Notes: generated by a model from the sequence alone, not told the origin. A stretch of DNA of 64,000 nt from DATAXP01 sp036272935 (GCA_036272935.1 DATAXP010000059.1:3672-67671), one strand, 5' to 3'; positions 54,192 to 63,168 are shown, counted from the first letter of the stretch. Numbers and translations are program-made.

Positions 54192-55583
54192 ATGACGACT
54201 CGCAGACTGCTTGCCTTTGTTGCCTTGTTGATCGTCGGCGCCGGCGCGCACGCCGCGGACCGGTCGCGGCCGAACGTCGTCTTCATTCTGCTCGATGACC
54301 TGGGCTGGGGCGATCTGCACTGCTACGGTCATCCGTACGCGAAAACGCCGAACATCGATCGGCTTGCCGATGAGGGGCTGCGCTTTCTGCAGTGTTACGC
54401 CACGGGAGTCACCTGCTGCCCTAGCCGCACCGGCTTCATGACTTCGAAATTCCCGGCGACGTACCCGGTCTACCCGGCCGCCGGCGGCTTTGCCCTTCGG
54501 CCGACGATCACCGCGCTGCTGAAGCAGCAAGGCTACGCGACCGGGCATTTCGGCAAGTGGCACATCGGCCCCGACACCGCGCCGGGCACTTACGGCATCG
54601 ACACGATCGGCTCCGAGCAAGACGACGCTGGCGGGAAGAAAAAACGCCGCAACACGTCCGGCGGGCGCGACAGCTATATCTATGACGACGCGATCGCGTT
54701 CATCGAACAGCACCGTGACGAGCCGTTCTACGTGAACGTATGGGGACACATCCCGCATCATCCGATCGATCCGTCCAGCGAGTTGCTCGAAGCTTTCGGT
54801 CCGCTATCGGTCGACGAATCGAAGTTCCCGCCCGAGATGCAATCGAAGTTTGCCTACTGCAAGAAGCTCGGCGGCGATGTGAATCAGCACATGCGTGCGT
54901 ACCTGGCCGACGTGAAATCGGCTGACGACGACGTGGGTCGCTTGCTCCGCCGGCTCGACGAGCTGGGGCTGCGCGAGACGACGATCGTTGCCGTCTCGAG
55001 CGACCAGGGTTGCGCCGGCGCCGCCGAAGTCGAAGAGCAGAAGAAGAAACGCAAGGCGGTCGACGGCGACGACAATCGCCTGAACGCGATGGGCTATCCC
55101 GGGCCGTTCCGCGGCGGCAAGCACAGCCAACTCGAAGGAGGCGTGCGCATCCCGTTCATCGTCCGCTGGCCGGGGCACGTGCCCAGCGCGAGGGTTGATA
55201 AGGAATCGGTCATCAGCGGCGCCGATTGGCTGCCAACATTGTGCCGGATAGCCGGCGTGAAGATCGACGCGGGCGATTTCGACGGCGAAGACGCCTCGGC
55301 CGCCTGGCTGGGCCAGAGCACGCACGTGCGCAACAAGCCGCTGCTGTGGAAGACCAGCGCCACCAACAGCGACCCGGCGATCCGCGACGGCCAGTGGAAG
55401 CTGCACGGCTCGCATCGCCGCCGCGGCACGGTAGAATTGTACGACGTGGTCGCCGACCCTGGCGAGCACCGCAACCTCGCCGCCGGGCGCCCCGACATCG
55501 CGCAAGCCTTGACGGCAAAGCTCGACGCCTGGGTCGCCACCCTGCCCAAGAGCTACGTCAAGTCGGACGACAGAGACGACTAA
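54192..55583 (+). CDS. Secreted sulfatase
   Basis: The ATG at 54192 has GGAGCGAT directly upstream and starts TTRRLLAFVALLIVGAGAHAA, a signal peptide; the alternative at 54171 is longer. The 463-residue product has the N-terminal metal site VVFILLDDLGWGDLHCYG, the nucleophile motif VTCCPSRTGFMTSK (formylglycine Cys of C-x-P-S-R), GHFGKWHIGPD and the second metal site with SSDQGCAGAAEVEE. A charged KKKRKAVDGDD stretch follows. It closes with the sulfatase C-subdomain (GTVELYDVVADPGEHRNLA). The nearby SUMF1 fragment suggests its modifying enzyme is elsewhere. Confidence 0.9.
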   Translation: MTTRRLLAFVALLIVGAGAHAADRSRPNVVFILLDDLGWGDLHCYGHPYAKTPNIDRLADEGLRFLQCYATGVTCCPSRTGFMTSKFPATYPVYPAAGGFALRPTITALLKQQGYATGHFGKWHIGPDTAPGTYGIDTIGSEQDDAGGKKKRRNTSGGRDSYIYDDAIAFIEQHRDEPFYVNVWGHIPHHPIDPSSELLEAFGPLSVDESKFPPEMQSKFAYCKKLGGDVNQHMRAYLADVKSADDDVGRLLRRLDELGLRETTIVAVSSDQGCAGAAEVEEQKKKRKAVDGDDNRLNAMGYPGPFRGGKHSQLEGGVRIPFIVRWPGHVPSARVDKESVISGADWLPTLCRIAGVKIDAGDFDGEDASAAWLGQSTHVRNKPLLWKTSATNSDPAIRDGQWKLHGSHRRRGTVELYDVVADPGEHRNLAAGRPDIAQALTAKLDAWVATLPKSYVKSDDRDD

Positions 55584-55690
55584 CGCAGGCGACGACTAAC
55601 GCAGGCGACGACTGAGCGGAAACACCGTTCTGCTGGGTTGTGCCGCGCCGCCGCTTAGGCGCGTCCACAATCCACACTCGGAGGTCCACC
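55584..55690. repeat. Intergenic region with 16-bp tandem repeat, first copy of duplicated segment
   Basis: Two copies of TAACGCAGGCGACGAC (55581-55596, 55597-55612) begin at the sulfatase stop. The stretch 55521-55670 is repeated with changes at 56181-56330 (see the finding on duplication). Confidence 0.7.
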
Positions 55691-56149
55691 ATGAAGATGT
55701 TCGCACTCATTCTGACTGTCATCGCTGCGACTTTGCCGTTGGATGTTGCCAGAGCGCAGAACGCGGTAAACCCGTCACGCCAGCAACAGATCGAAGATTG
55801 CGCCAAGAAATGCAAGGAGCTACAGGAGCAGCGGATTGACGTCTTGGAGACGCTGGTGAACATCAACACCGTCCTGTTCCAAAGCGCGCGTGTACAGTTT
55901 GATGAGGTATATGAGGCACAGTCGCTGCTCCTCGAAGCGAAACTCGATGTCGCTGAGAAGGAGTCGGATCGGATCGCGCTCTACGGGAAGATGGTAGAGC
56001 TGTTGAAGCAGTACGAGCAGTGGGCCGAGGCCCGTGCGCAGCGCGCCGAAGAAACCCAGGTACCCGTCTTGAAGATCAAGGCGCGGCGGCTGGAGGCAGA
56101 GATTCGCTTGGAGCAAGCGAAGGCCAAGGAAGCCAAGAAGAATACGTAA
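55691..56149 (+). CDS. Small secreted coiled-coil protein
   Basis: A GGAGGTCCACC Shine-Dalgarno precedes the ATG. The 152-residue product has a signal peptide (MFALILTVIAATLPLDVARA) and a long Glu/Lys/Gln-rich helical body (CAKKCKELQEQRIDVLETLVN, LLEAKLDVAEKESDRIALYG, EIRLEQAKAKEAKK), like a periplasmic coiled coil or the hairpin of TolC-type proteins. I recognise no specific family. It lies wholly within the ~660-bp unit that seems to have been tandemly duplicated. Confidence 0.6.
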   Translation: MKMFALILTVIAATLPLDVARAQNAVNPSRQQQIEDCAKKCKELQEQRIDVLETLVNINTVLFQSARVQFDEVYEAQSLLLEAKLDVAEKESDRIALYGKMVELLKQYEQWAEARAQRAEETQVPVLKIKARRLEAEIRLEQAKAKEAKKNT

Positions 56150-56354
56150 CCTAAATCAAGAGTTTTGCTTCACGGCGAGGCTCGCCGCCCGGGTCGCCGC
56201 CCTGCCTAAGAGTTACGTAAAGTCGCACGACAGAGACGATTAGCGCAGGCGACGATTAACCGAGCGACGGTTAGCAAAAACACCGTTTCCGCTGGGTCAT
56301 GCCACGTTGCCGCTTTATAATCCATACTGCCTTTGTGCAGTCTCCTGAGGTGTT
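56150..56354. promoter_or_regulatory. Second, decayed copy of the sulfatase 3' end, with possible promoter
   Basis: Bases 56181-56328 resemble 55521-55670 and still encode a degraded version of the sulfatase ending (AALPKSYVKSHDRDD and TAG). A TATAAT at 56316-56321 could be the -10 of the downstream PSD1 gene; no good -35 is visible. I see no gene in the region. Confidence 0.55.
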
Positions 56355-59300
56355 ATGCGCGCGATACTACTTGCAATCGGTTTGACATCGACGGTCGCAG
56401 CGAGCGCTGCCTTCGCCGCTCCGCCTGGAGCGCCCAAGCCGGGTGAGTTCTTCGAGCTGCGCGTGCGGCCGCTGTTGGTCGAGCGCTGCGTGCGCTGCCA
56501 CGGATCGAGCAAGCAGGAGTCGGGACTGCGGCTCGACTCGCGCGAGGCGGTGCTTAAAGGCGGAGGCACGGGCCCGGCGATCGTCATCGGCAAGCCCGAG
56601 GAAAGTCTGCTCATTCTGGCGGTGAAGCACGAGAGCCTCGAAATGCCTCCCGATGAGGAGCTGCCCGCCGAGGAGATTGCCGCGCTCGAAACATGGATTC
56701 GCCAGGGGGCAGCGTGGCCGGGCGGAGCGATGGAATCTTCCGGCGTGGTGCTCGGCGATCAGAAGCGGTTGTTCGCCGAGGCCAAGACGCACTGGGCCTT
56801 TCAACCGGTGCGTAAGCCGCCGGTCCCCAAGGTCAACAACACCGAGTGGGCCCGCACGCCGATCGATGCCTTCGTGTTGGCGAAGCTCGAAAGCGAAGGC
56901 ATGCAACCCTCGGCGACCGTCGACCGCCGCTCGCTGCTGCGCCGCTTGTCGTTCGACCTGATCGGCCTGCCGCCCACTGAGCAAGAGGTGCTCGACTTCA
57001 TCGCCGATCGCGATCCGAAGGCGGTAGCCAACGTGGTCGATCGCCTGCTGACCAGCCCGCACTACGGCGAGCGCTGGGGCCGCCACTGGCTCGACATCGC
57101 GCGCTACTCCGACATGCGCGATTTCATTCCCGTGCCCAACGACCGCCGCTACCCGTATGCATACACCTATCGCGATTGGGTGATCCGGGCGCTGAACCGC
57201 GACATCCCGTACGACGAGTTCGTCCGCCAGCAGCTCGCCGCCGACGCGTATACCGACGATCCGCATGCGCAGAACCTCGCGGCGCTGGGGTTGCTGATGG
57301 TCGGCCCGCGGTTCATCAACAACGCCAACGAGCAGATTGCCGACCGTATCGACATGGTCGGTCGCGGCTTCCTGGGACTGGCGGTCACCTGCGCCCGCTG
57401 CCACGATCACAAATACGATCCGATCCCGACAACCGACTACTACGCACTCTACGGTGTGTTCAACAGTTGCGAGGAGCCGGCCGAGCTTCCCACGCTCGAA
57501 GGGATGAGCCCGCCGCCGCAACTGGTGGCGGAGTACGACAAGGCCCACGCCGAGAAGGTCGCCGAACTCGACAAGTACGGCGAATCGTTGCGCGACAAGG
57601 CCTATGCCGACTTGCGGCAGCGTCCCGCCGAGTACCTGGCCGGTGTGTACGAGATGGCCGTCGCCCGTAGTGATTCGATCCGCGGCGTGATCGACCGGCG
57701 CAAGGTCGACGAGAGCGCGATGACGCCGCTGGCCGACAATTTCGACCGCCTGCGTCGCGAAACCAAGTGGCAAAGCGATTCGGTGCTTGGCCCCCTGTTC
57801 TCGCTGCTGGTGGTGATCGACAAGAACTTCGCCGGCCATCTGAAAAAGATCACCAAGGCCGGCACCACCGGCGAACGCGATCCGCAGCCGATCAACCCGA
57901 TCATCCTCGCGGCCCTGCGCGACCATCCGCCCGCCAACAAGCAGGCGCTGCTCGACGCGTACGGCGAGGTCTTCCAGCGCGCCGCCGACCAATGGCAGCA
58001 GCTCACAAAGAACGCCAGCGTGAAGAAAAGCAAGCAGAACCATCCGCCGACCGCGTTGGCGAATGCGGACCTGGAACAGGTTCGCCAGTCGCTGTTTGCC
58101 GCCAACGATCAAGGGCCTTTCGCGATCACCCCCACGCAGGCGATCAACGGCTCGCGACTGTTCGGCAACAACCGCAACGTGCTCGCCAAGTACGAGGCTG
58201 CGATCAAGGAAGTCGAGAGCACCCATCCCGGCTCGCCGGCCAGGGCGTTCATGCTCGTCGATAAGCCCAAGCCGGGCGATGCCGCAGTCTTCGTTCGCGG
58301 CGATCCCACGAAGCGCGGCGAGCGCGTGCCGCGCCGGTTCCTCAGCGTGCTCGATCCCCAGCAGCGGCCGTTCACGCACGGCAGCGGCCGGCGCGACCTT
58401 GCCGAGGCGATTGCCGATCCCAAGAACCCGCTCACCGCGCGGGTGTTCGTCAACCGCGTGTGGATGCACCACTTCGGCAAGGGGCTGTGCGACACGCCGG
58501 GCGATTTTGGCTTCCGCAGCTCTAGGCCCAGCCATCCCGATCTGCTCGATTGGCTCGCGGCCGACTTCATGGAGCACGGCTGGAGCATGAAGCGGCTGCA
58601 TCGGCAGCTCGTGCTGTCGAACGCGTATCGGCAAGCCAGCCACATCGTGCCGGAGTATGCGGCCAAGGATCCCGAGAACCGGCTGTTGTGGCGAGTCAAC
58701 CGGCGGCGGCTCGATTTCGAATCCATGCGCGACGCGATGCTCGCCTGCTCCGGCCAGCTCGACGAGACCATCGGCGGACGCGCGGTGCCGCTGTCCGAGC
58801 AGCCGTTCACCCATCGCCGCACGGTGTATGGGCTAGTCGATCGACTGAACATCGATCCGATTTTCACGATCTTCGACTTCGCCAACCCAGACGTGAGCAC
58901 TCCCGAGCGGGCCGAGACGACCATTCCGCAGCAGGCGCTGTTCGGCATGAACCATCCGTTCGTGATCGAGCAAGCCCGGGCAATGTGCCGCCAGGTCAAC
59001 GTGACCGCACAAGGCGACGAGCCGACCCGGCTGCGCGCGTTGTACGAACACGCGTTCGGCCGCAAGCCGTCGCCCGTGGAAGTGAAGGTGGGGCACGCGT
59101 TCCTCGCCGCGGCCGAGAAGTCGCAGCGCGAAAACCCATCGCTCCCTGTGTGGCAATGCGGCTACGGTCCCGGCGATCCCTCGGTTTCGGCCGATGATCG
59201 CTTCACGCCGATGACGGTGTTCATCAACGGCTACTACCAGCCCACCGAAACATATCCCGATCCGAAACTAGGCCACGTGCGGCTCAACAAGAACGGCGGC

Positions 59301-59738
59301 CACCCGGGTAAAACCATCGCCACCTCGGCCATCCGCCGCTGGCGCGCCCCGTGCGACACCACGGTCGACATCTCCGGCACGCTGACTCATTTGAGCGATA
59401 AAGGGGACGGCGTTCGGGCCCGGATCATCAGTTCCCGAGGCGTGTCGCTGGAGTGGGTCGTGAAGAACGACAAGATCGAGGTCGACGCCAAGCATATTCA
59501 TGTGAAGCGCGGCGACACGATCGACTTCATCATCGATCCGATGCAGACCAACACCTCCGACGGCTTCAACTGGGCGCCGGTGGTGCGCATCAGCGGAAGC
59601 CAACGAGCCACCTCGGCCGAGATGGACGTGTGGGACGCGCGGGCCGATTTCGCGCCACCCCCGCCGCCGCCACTTTCTGCCTGGGAGCAACTGGCCCAGG
59701 CGCTGCTGCTGACCAACGAATTCCTGTTTTTGGATTAG
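56355..59738 (+). CDS. PSCyt1/DUF1549/DUF1553 protein with extra C-terminal domain
   Basis: The 1127-residue product has a signal peptide (MRAILLAIGLTSTVAASAAFA). An N-terminal cytochrome-like part has CVRCHGSSKQES. DUF1549 follows (LRRLSFDLIGLPPTEQEV), with HYGERWGRHWLDIARYSD and the CARCHDHKYDP motif. DUF1553 follows (TARVFVNRVWMHHFGKGL). Near the C-terminus, roughly bases 59145-59640, an extra beta-rich region (GYGPGDPSVSADDRF, KWVVKN-type and IDFIIDPMQTNTS) is inserted before the family's usual end (AWEQLAQALLLTNEFLFLD). It resembles a carbohydrate-binding type fold, but I cannot name it. A DUF1501 partner is 6 bp downstream. Confidence 0.85.
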   Translation: MRAILLAIGLTSTVAASAAFAAPPGAPKPGEFFELRVRPLLVERCVRCHGSSKQESGLRLDSREAVLKGGGTGPAIVIGKPEESLLILAVKHESLEMPPDEELPAEEIAALETWIRQGAAWPGGAMESSGVVLGDQKRLFAEAKTHWAFQPVRKPPVPKVNNTEWARTPIDAFVLAKLESEGMQPSATVDRRSLLRRLSFDLIGLPPTEQEVLDFIADRDPKAVANVVDRLLTSPHYGERWGRHWLDIARYSDMRDFIPVPNDRRYPYAYTYRDWVIRALNRDIPYDEFVRQQLAADAYTDDPHAQNLAALGLLMVGPRFINNANEQIADRIDMVGRGFLGLAVTCARCHDHKYDPIPTTDYYALYGVFNSCEEPAELPTLEGMSPPPQLVAEYDKAHAEKVAELDKYGESLRDKAYADLRQRPAEYLAGVYEMAVARSDSIRGVIDRRKVDESAMTPLADNFDRLRRETKWQSDSVLGPLFSLLVVIDKNFAGHLKKITKAGTTGERDPQPINPIILAALRDHPPANKQALLDAYGEVFQRAADQWQQLTKNASVKKSKQNHPPTALANADLEQVRQSLFAANDQGPFAITPTQAINGSRLFGNNRNVLAKYEAAIKEVESTHPGSPARAFMLVDKPKPGDAAVFVRGDPTKRGERVPRRFLSVLDPQQRPFTHGSGRRDLAEAIADPKNPLTARVFVNRVWMHHFGKGLCDTPGDFGFRSSRPSHPDLLDWLAADFMEHGWSMKRLHRQLVLSNAYRQASHIVPEYAAKDPENRLLWRVNRRRLDFESMRDAMLACSGQLDETIGGRAVPLSEQPFTHRRTVYGLVDRLNIDPIFTIFDFANPDVSTPERAETTIPQQALFGMNHPFVIEQARAMCRQVNVTAQGDEPTRLRALYEHAFGRKPSPVEVKVGHAFLAAAEKSQRENPSLPVWQCGYGPGDPSVSADDRFTPMTVFINGYYQPTETYPDPKLGHVRLNKNGGHPGKTIATSAIRRWRAPCDTTVDISGTLTHLSDKGDGVRARIISSRGVSLEWVVKNDKIEVDAKHIHVKRGDTIDFIIDPMQTNTSDGFNWAPVVRISGSQRATSAEMDVWDARADFAPPPPPPLSAWEQLAQALLLTNEFLFLD

Positions 59739-59744
59739 ACAATC

Positions 59745-61181
59745 ATGCGCTTGCCTTCCGCTTTCCGTCCCTCGCGCCGCGAGATGCTCCAGCACGTCGG
59801 CTGGGGATTTGGTTCGATCGCCTTGTCGTCGCTGCTAGCCGAGATGGGAATGGCGGCGACCAACGACACGGCTCAGCCCGATGCCGCGCCCAGCTCGTCG
59901 CTCGCGCCCAAGCAGCCGCACTTTGCGCCACGCGCCAAGCGGATCATTCACATCTTCGCTAACGGCGGGCCTTCGCAGGTCGATACGTTCGATCCCAAGC
60001 CCGCGCTCGAGAAATATCACGGCAAGCTGCTCGACGAAAAGCTCAAGGGGGACAAGCGTGTCGGCGGAGTGGCTTTCGCCTCGCCGTTCAAGTTTGCCAA
60101 GCACGGCAAGTGCGGCATGGACATCAGCGAGCTGTTCCCGAAGCTCGCCACGCACGCCGACGATCTGTGCCTGATTCGCTCGATGGAAACCGACGTGCCC
60201 AACCACGAGCCGGGCTTGTTGATGATGAACTGCGGCGACGTGAGCCAGGTGCGTCCCAGCATGGGCTCCTGGGTGCTGTACGGCCTGGGGACCGAGAACC
60301 AAAGCCTGCCGGGGTTCGTGACCATGTGCCCGGCCGGCCTGCCGACGGCACAAGGAAGCAACTGGCGCAGCGCCTTTCTGCCGGGCATTTACCAAGGCAC
60401 GTACATCGACTCGCAAGAAACCAGCCCCGACAAGCTGGTGGCGAACATCCACAACGAACTACTCGTGCCCCGTCAGCAGCGCCGGCAGCTCGACTACATT
60501 CAGCAACTCAATGAGCTGCACCGCCACCAGCGCGAGGACGACGCCCAGCTCGATGCTCGCATCGCGTCGCTCGAGCTGGCCTTCCGCATGCAGCGCGAAG
60601 CGGGCGACGCCTTCGATATCCACCGTGAGCCCGAATCGGTGCGAGCCCTGTACGGCGACAACGTGCAGGGGCGCCAGATGCTCATCGCCCGCCGGTTGGT
60701 CGAGCGCGGCGTGCGCTATGTGCAGCTTTGGCACGGAGCCGGGCAGCCGTGGGACTCGCACGCCAAGCTCGAAGAATCGCATCGCCGGCTGGCCAAGGAA
60801 TGCGATACCGCGCTCGCTGCGCTGCTGACCGACCTGAAGCGCCGCGGCCTGTTGGACGAGACGCTGATCATCTGGGGCGGCGAGATGGGACGCACGCCGA
60901 CCGTGCAACTGCCGGCGGGCAAAACCTTCGGTCGCGACCATCACCACACCGGCTATACGATGTGGCTGGCCGGCGGCGGCACGCGCGCGGGCTACGTGCA
61001 CGGCAAGACCGACGAAGTGGGCCTGAGTGTGGCCGAGGACCCGGTGCACGTACACGACCTGCACGCGACCATCTTGCACCTGCTCGGCTTCGATCACACG
61101 CGGCTCGTGTTCCGCTACGCCGGCCGCGACTTCCGCCTCACGGACGTCCACGGCCGCGTGGTGAAAGAACTGCTGGCATGA
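59745..61181 (+). CDS. DUF1501 domain-containing exported protein
   Basis: The 478-residue product has a twin-arginine-like leader (SRREMLQHVGWGFGSIALSSLLA) and DUF1501 marks: IHIFANGGPSQVDTFDPKP, IWGGEMGRTPTVQLPAGK with GRDHHHTGYTMW, and DFRLTDVHGRVVKELLA. It is the partner of the PSD1 gene, 6 bp upstream, and very like the DUF1501 at 28232-29665. The final stretch abuts a palindromic repeat that separates it from the convergent DJ-1/PfpI gene. Confidence 0.9.
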   Translation: MRLPSAFRPSRREMLQHVGWGFGSIALSSLLAEMGMAATNDTAQPDAAPSSSLAPKQPHFAPRAKRIIHIFANGGPSQVDTFDPKPALEKYHGKLLDEKLKGDKRVGGVAFASPFKFAKHGKCGMDISELFPKLATHADDLCLIRSMETDVPNHEPGLLMMNCGDVSQVRPSMGSWVLYGLGTENQSLPGFVTMCPAGLPTAQGSNWRSAFLPGIYQGTYIDSQETSPDKLVANIHNELLVPRQQRRQLDYIQQLNELHRHQREDDAQLDARIASLELAFRMQREAGDAFDIHREPESVRALYGDNVQGRQMLIARRLVERGVRYVQLWHGAGQPWDSHAKLEESHRRLAKECDTALAALLTDLKRRGLLDETLIIWGGEMGRTPTVQLPAGKTFGRDHHHTGYTMWLAGGGTRAGYVHGKTDEVGLSVAEDPVHVHDLHATILHLLGFDHTRLVFRYAGRDFRLTDVHGRVVKELLA

Positions 61182-61195
61182 TATCAGCGGCGGCA

Positions 61196-61295
61196 GAAAA
61201 AACCACCGAGACACACAGGCACGGAGAAAGCACGGAGCGGATATCTAAGTAATCTTCTCCGCGCGTCCTCTGTGTCTCGGTGCCTCTGTGGTTAT
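61196..61295. repeat. AT-rich palindromic repeat between convergent genes
   Basis: AACCACCGAGACACACAGGC (61201-61220) pairs with the run CTCTGTGTCTCGGTGCCT (61268-61285) and TGTGGTT at the end. It resembles the dispersed repeat seen in many Planctomycetes and could act as a bidirectional terminator. Confidence 0.8.
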
Positions 61296-61304
61296 TCTTC
61301 TACT

Positions 61305-61886
61305 TCAGCGCGGCGAGGACTTTTCGCGCTTGGCGGCTTCGGCCCGCAGCAGGCGAATCCAAGGGAAGATGTAGTGGCCGTGGTCGTGGTAGGTGCGGCC
61401 GCTCACCAGGTTGCCGTCGATCACGCACGGCTGGTTGACGAAGATGCCGCCGCAGACTTCGAGATCGAACTTGCACTTGGCCACCGTGGCCATCCGCCGC
61501 CCCTTCACGCAGCCGGCCCGCGCGGGAATCTCGACGCCGTGGCACACACTGGCCACCGGCAGGTTATGTTCGAAGAACCAGCGCGTGATCCGCAGCAGGT
61601 CTTCGTCCTCGCGAATGTATTCCGGCGCCCGACCACCTGAGAAGAAAATGCCAATGTACTCCTCAGGCTTGATGTCGGCGAACGCGATGTCGGCATCGAT
61701 CGCGTAACCTTCCCATTCCTTGGTGATGGTCCAGCCAGGCTTCACCTGGTGCATCACCATCTGGTATTGCCGCAGTTCGGGAGCGGCGACGATCGGCTTC
61801 CAGCCTTCTTCCTGAACGCGGTAGTAGGGATACAGCGTGTCGACCGTCTCGGTCGCGTCGCCCACGACAATCAAAACTTTGTGCAT
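61305..61886 (-). CDS. DJ-1/PfpI family protein
   Basis: The ATG at 61886 (MHKVLIVVGDATETVDTLYPYY) is taken over TTG 61889. The 193-residue product has the glutamine-amidotransferase-like fold: VDTLYPYYRVQEEGW, FFSGGRAPEYI, and the nucleophile elbow PVASVCHGVEIPARAG with Cys. Similar proteins include chaperone/deglycase-type and PfpI proteases; the precise reaction is not deducible. A second characteristic segment near the end has HDHGHYIFPWIRLL. It converges on the DUF1501 gene. Confidence 0.85.
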   Translation of the reverse strand: MHKVLIVVGDATETVDTLYPYYRVQEEGWKPIVAAPELRQYQMVMHQVKPGWTITKEWEGYAIDADIAFADIKPEEYIGIFFSGGRAPEYIREDEDLLRITRWFFEHNLPVASVCHGVEIPARAGCVKGRRMATVAKCKFDLEVCGGIFVNQPCVIDGNLVSGRTYHDHGHYIFPWIRLLRAEAAKREKSSPR

Positions 61887-62032
61887 CAATGCACTCTACG
61901 GTTCACAAAGGGCGTCGTCAAAGGGGTTGGCAAAGGCAGCGTTCCGATGGTTACGAGAAGTTTGGCCCGGCGGCTGGCGTCAAGAACGGCCCATCAACCC
62001 TAATGCGCAAGTTCGCGAGAATTCGCTCGCGA

Positions 62033-62191
62033 TCAAGAGTAGCAGCCGTCTCCTTCCGATTCGCTGCGGTCGAGTTCCCCAGTTACGGGATCGTACCAGC
62101 CCTTCGATTGTGGCACTCGTCGGTACAAAATCTCATCGTCAGCAACCGGTTCAACTTCATCTGGCACGCAAGCCCCTCGCAAGAAAGGCAT
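62033..62191 (-). CDS. Short protein, LYRRxP...WYDP type
   Basis: This 52-residue ORF begins MPFLRGACVPDEVEP and has EILYRRVPQSKGWYDPVTGEL before an acidic end. I recall similar N-termini in planctomycete proteins of unknown function, of which this would be a truncated form. It starts 22 bp after the preceding gene on the same strand and likely shares its transcript. No strong Shine-Dalgarno. Other frames across it look less natural. Confidence 0.45.
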   Translation of the reverse strand: MPFLRGACVPDEVEPVADDEILYRRVPQSKGWYDPVTGELDRSESEGDGCYS

Positions 62192-62213
62192 AGCGACGAA
62201 TCATCGGGGCCCA

Positions 62214-62627
62214 TCAGAAAGTGAGAGGCTCGCGCTTTACGATCGTGTTTCCTTCAAGACGTTGGTACTCGACTGCACCATCGTCCCAGATGTGAACAAT
62301 TTCTGACATTGCGCCGTCGCGTCGCCGAAAGATGATTCCGCCATTAGGATCGCTTACGATGCGGTCGGGCGCCGGGCGATCTTCATCTCTGTATCGCTCC
62401 GCAAAATCAATCGACAGCCGAATGATGCGAGGGTCAGGTGCCTCGGCACCATCGTCAGCAAGCAGGTCGGGATTTCTGAGCCACGTGATGAGCATTGTGT
62501 CGATCAACTCTTGCCATCGCGCACGCTCAGATCCAGCGGTGAGCGGCGACTTGACATCGGCACCGGTCTCGACCGCCTTCTTTACTGGTGGAGTGATGGA
62601 AGGTCTCTGTTCAGCAATCGTGCTCAT
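62214..62627 (-). CDS. Hypothetical protein coupled to the preceding gene
   Basis: The ATG at 62627 overlaps the upstream stop by 4 bp (ATGA), which decides the start. The 137-residue product is soluble, with a disordered Pro-rich N-terminus, a helical part (RARWQELIDTMLITWLRNPD) and a beta-rich C-terminus (GGIIFRRRDGAMSEIVHIWD). No family recognised. Confidence 0.65.
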   Translation of the reverse strand: MSTIAEQRPSITPPVKKAVETGADVKSPLTAGSERARWQELIDTMLITWLRNPDLLADDGAEAPDPRIIRLSIDFAERYRDEDRPAPDRIVSDPNGGIIFRRRDGAMSEIVHIWDDGAVEYQRLEGNTIVKREPLTF

Positions 62628-62968
62628 TTCTTTAGTCCCCAATGTCGGTTTGCCTCATCGGTCATCAACCGTTCGAACGATTTCACAATCGTTGCACGAC
62701 CTAAGTCGATTCCCGGAAGAACAGCGCCCACTCCTTCGTCGCTTGCTGTCGGCCCGCGAGCCGTTAGCGTCAGACGAACAAAATCTTGGGCCTCGCCGTC
62801 GCCGCCCTGTACTGGGCCCCTTGCATATTGCCAATTGATGTGAAGGCGCCCTCTCTTTGGCGGAATGATGAAGTGCCATTCGCCACCAAAACTCTCGACG
62901 TCGACCAGATTGGGTAAAGACGGTGCCTCACGATGGTCTACAAACTCATGGAGTCCGCCGCCAAACAT
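62624..62968 (-). CDS. Hypothetical protein, apparently N-terminally truncated by an IS256 remnant
   Basis: The 114-residue ORF starts MFGGGLHEFVDH, and these first ~12 residues are encoded in antisense by the IS256 remnant (62925-63096). Natural sequence seems to begin at REAPSLPNLVDVESFGGEW. The C-terminus (IDLGRATIVKSFERLMTDEANRHWG) resembles the end of the TIGR04255 family, but this is a guess. The stop overlaps the next start (ATGA). The product may not be made or functional. Confidence 0.5.
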   Translation of the reverse strand: MFGGGLHEFVDHREAPSLPNLVDVESFGGEWHFIIPPKRGRLHINWQYARGPVQGGDGEAQDFVRLTLTARGPTASDEGVGAVLPGIDLGRATIVKSFERLMTDEANRHWGLKK

Positions 62969-63096
62969 TGGCGACTACTGAACGGATCGAAACTGCTGCC
63001 CGACGTCATCGCCGGCATCCAATTCACCGACGGAGTCAAACCCCAAGTCGCTGCCGCCTGAAAACAATCTTCGTCCACAACATTTGACCATAGCTC
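62925..63096 (+). mobile_element. IS256-family transposase remnant
   Basis: A plus-strand stretch 62933-63061 encodes the C-terminus of an IS256-type transposase: MVYKLMESAAKHWRLLNGSK and DVIAGIQFTDGVKPQ. It continues to a right-end-like CCACAACATTTGACC around 63074-63088. The rest of the element is gone, replaced on the left by the hypothetical gene on the minus strand. Confidence 0.7.
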
Positions 63097-63168
63097 GTAT
63101 TCCGCTTGACGCGCATGGTATGGTCAGGCGGAAGTCGGGCCAGAGGTCATGCAGGGAGGCACACGGCG

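Noticed and set aside
55581..55612. Tandem GCAGGCGACGAC repeat as a regulatory operator
   Set aside because: Only two copies at a stop codon, and the degenerate copy at 56241-56275 points to duplication decay, not a binding array.
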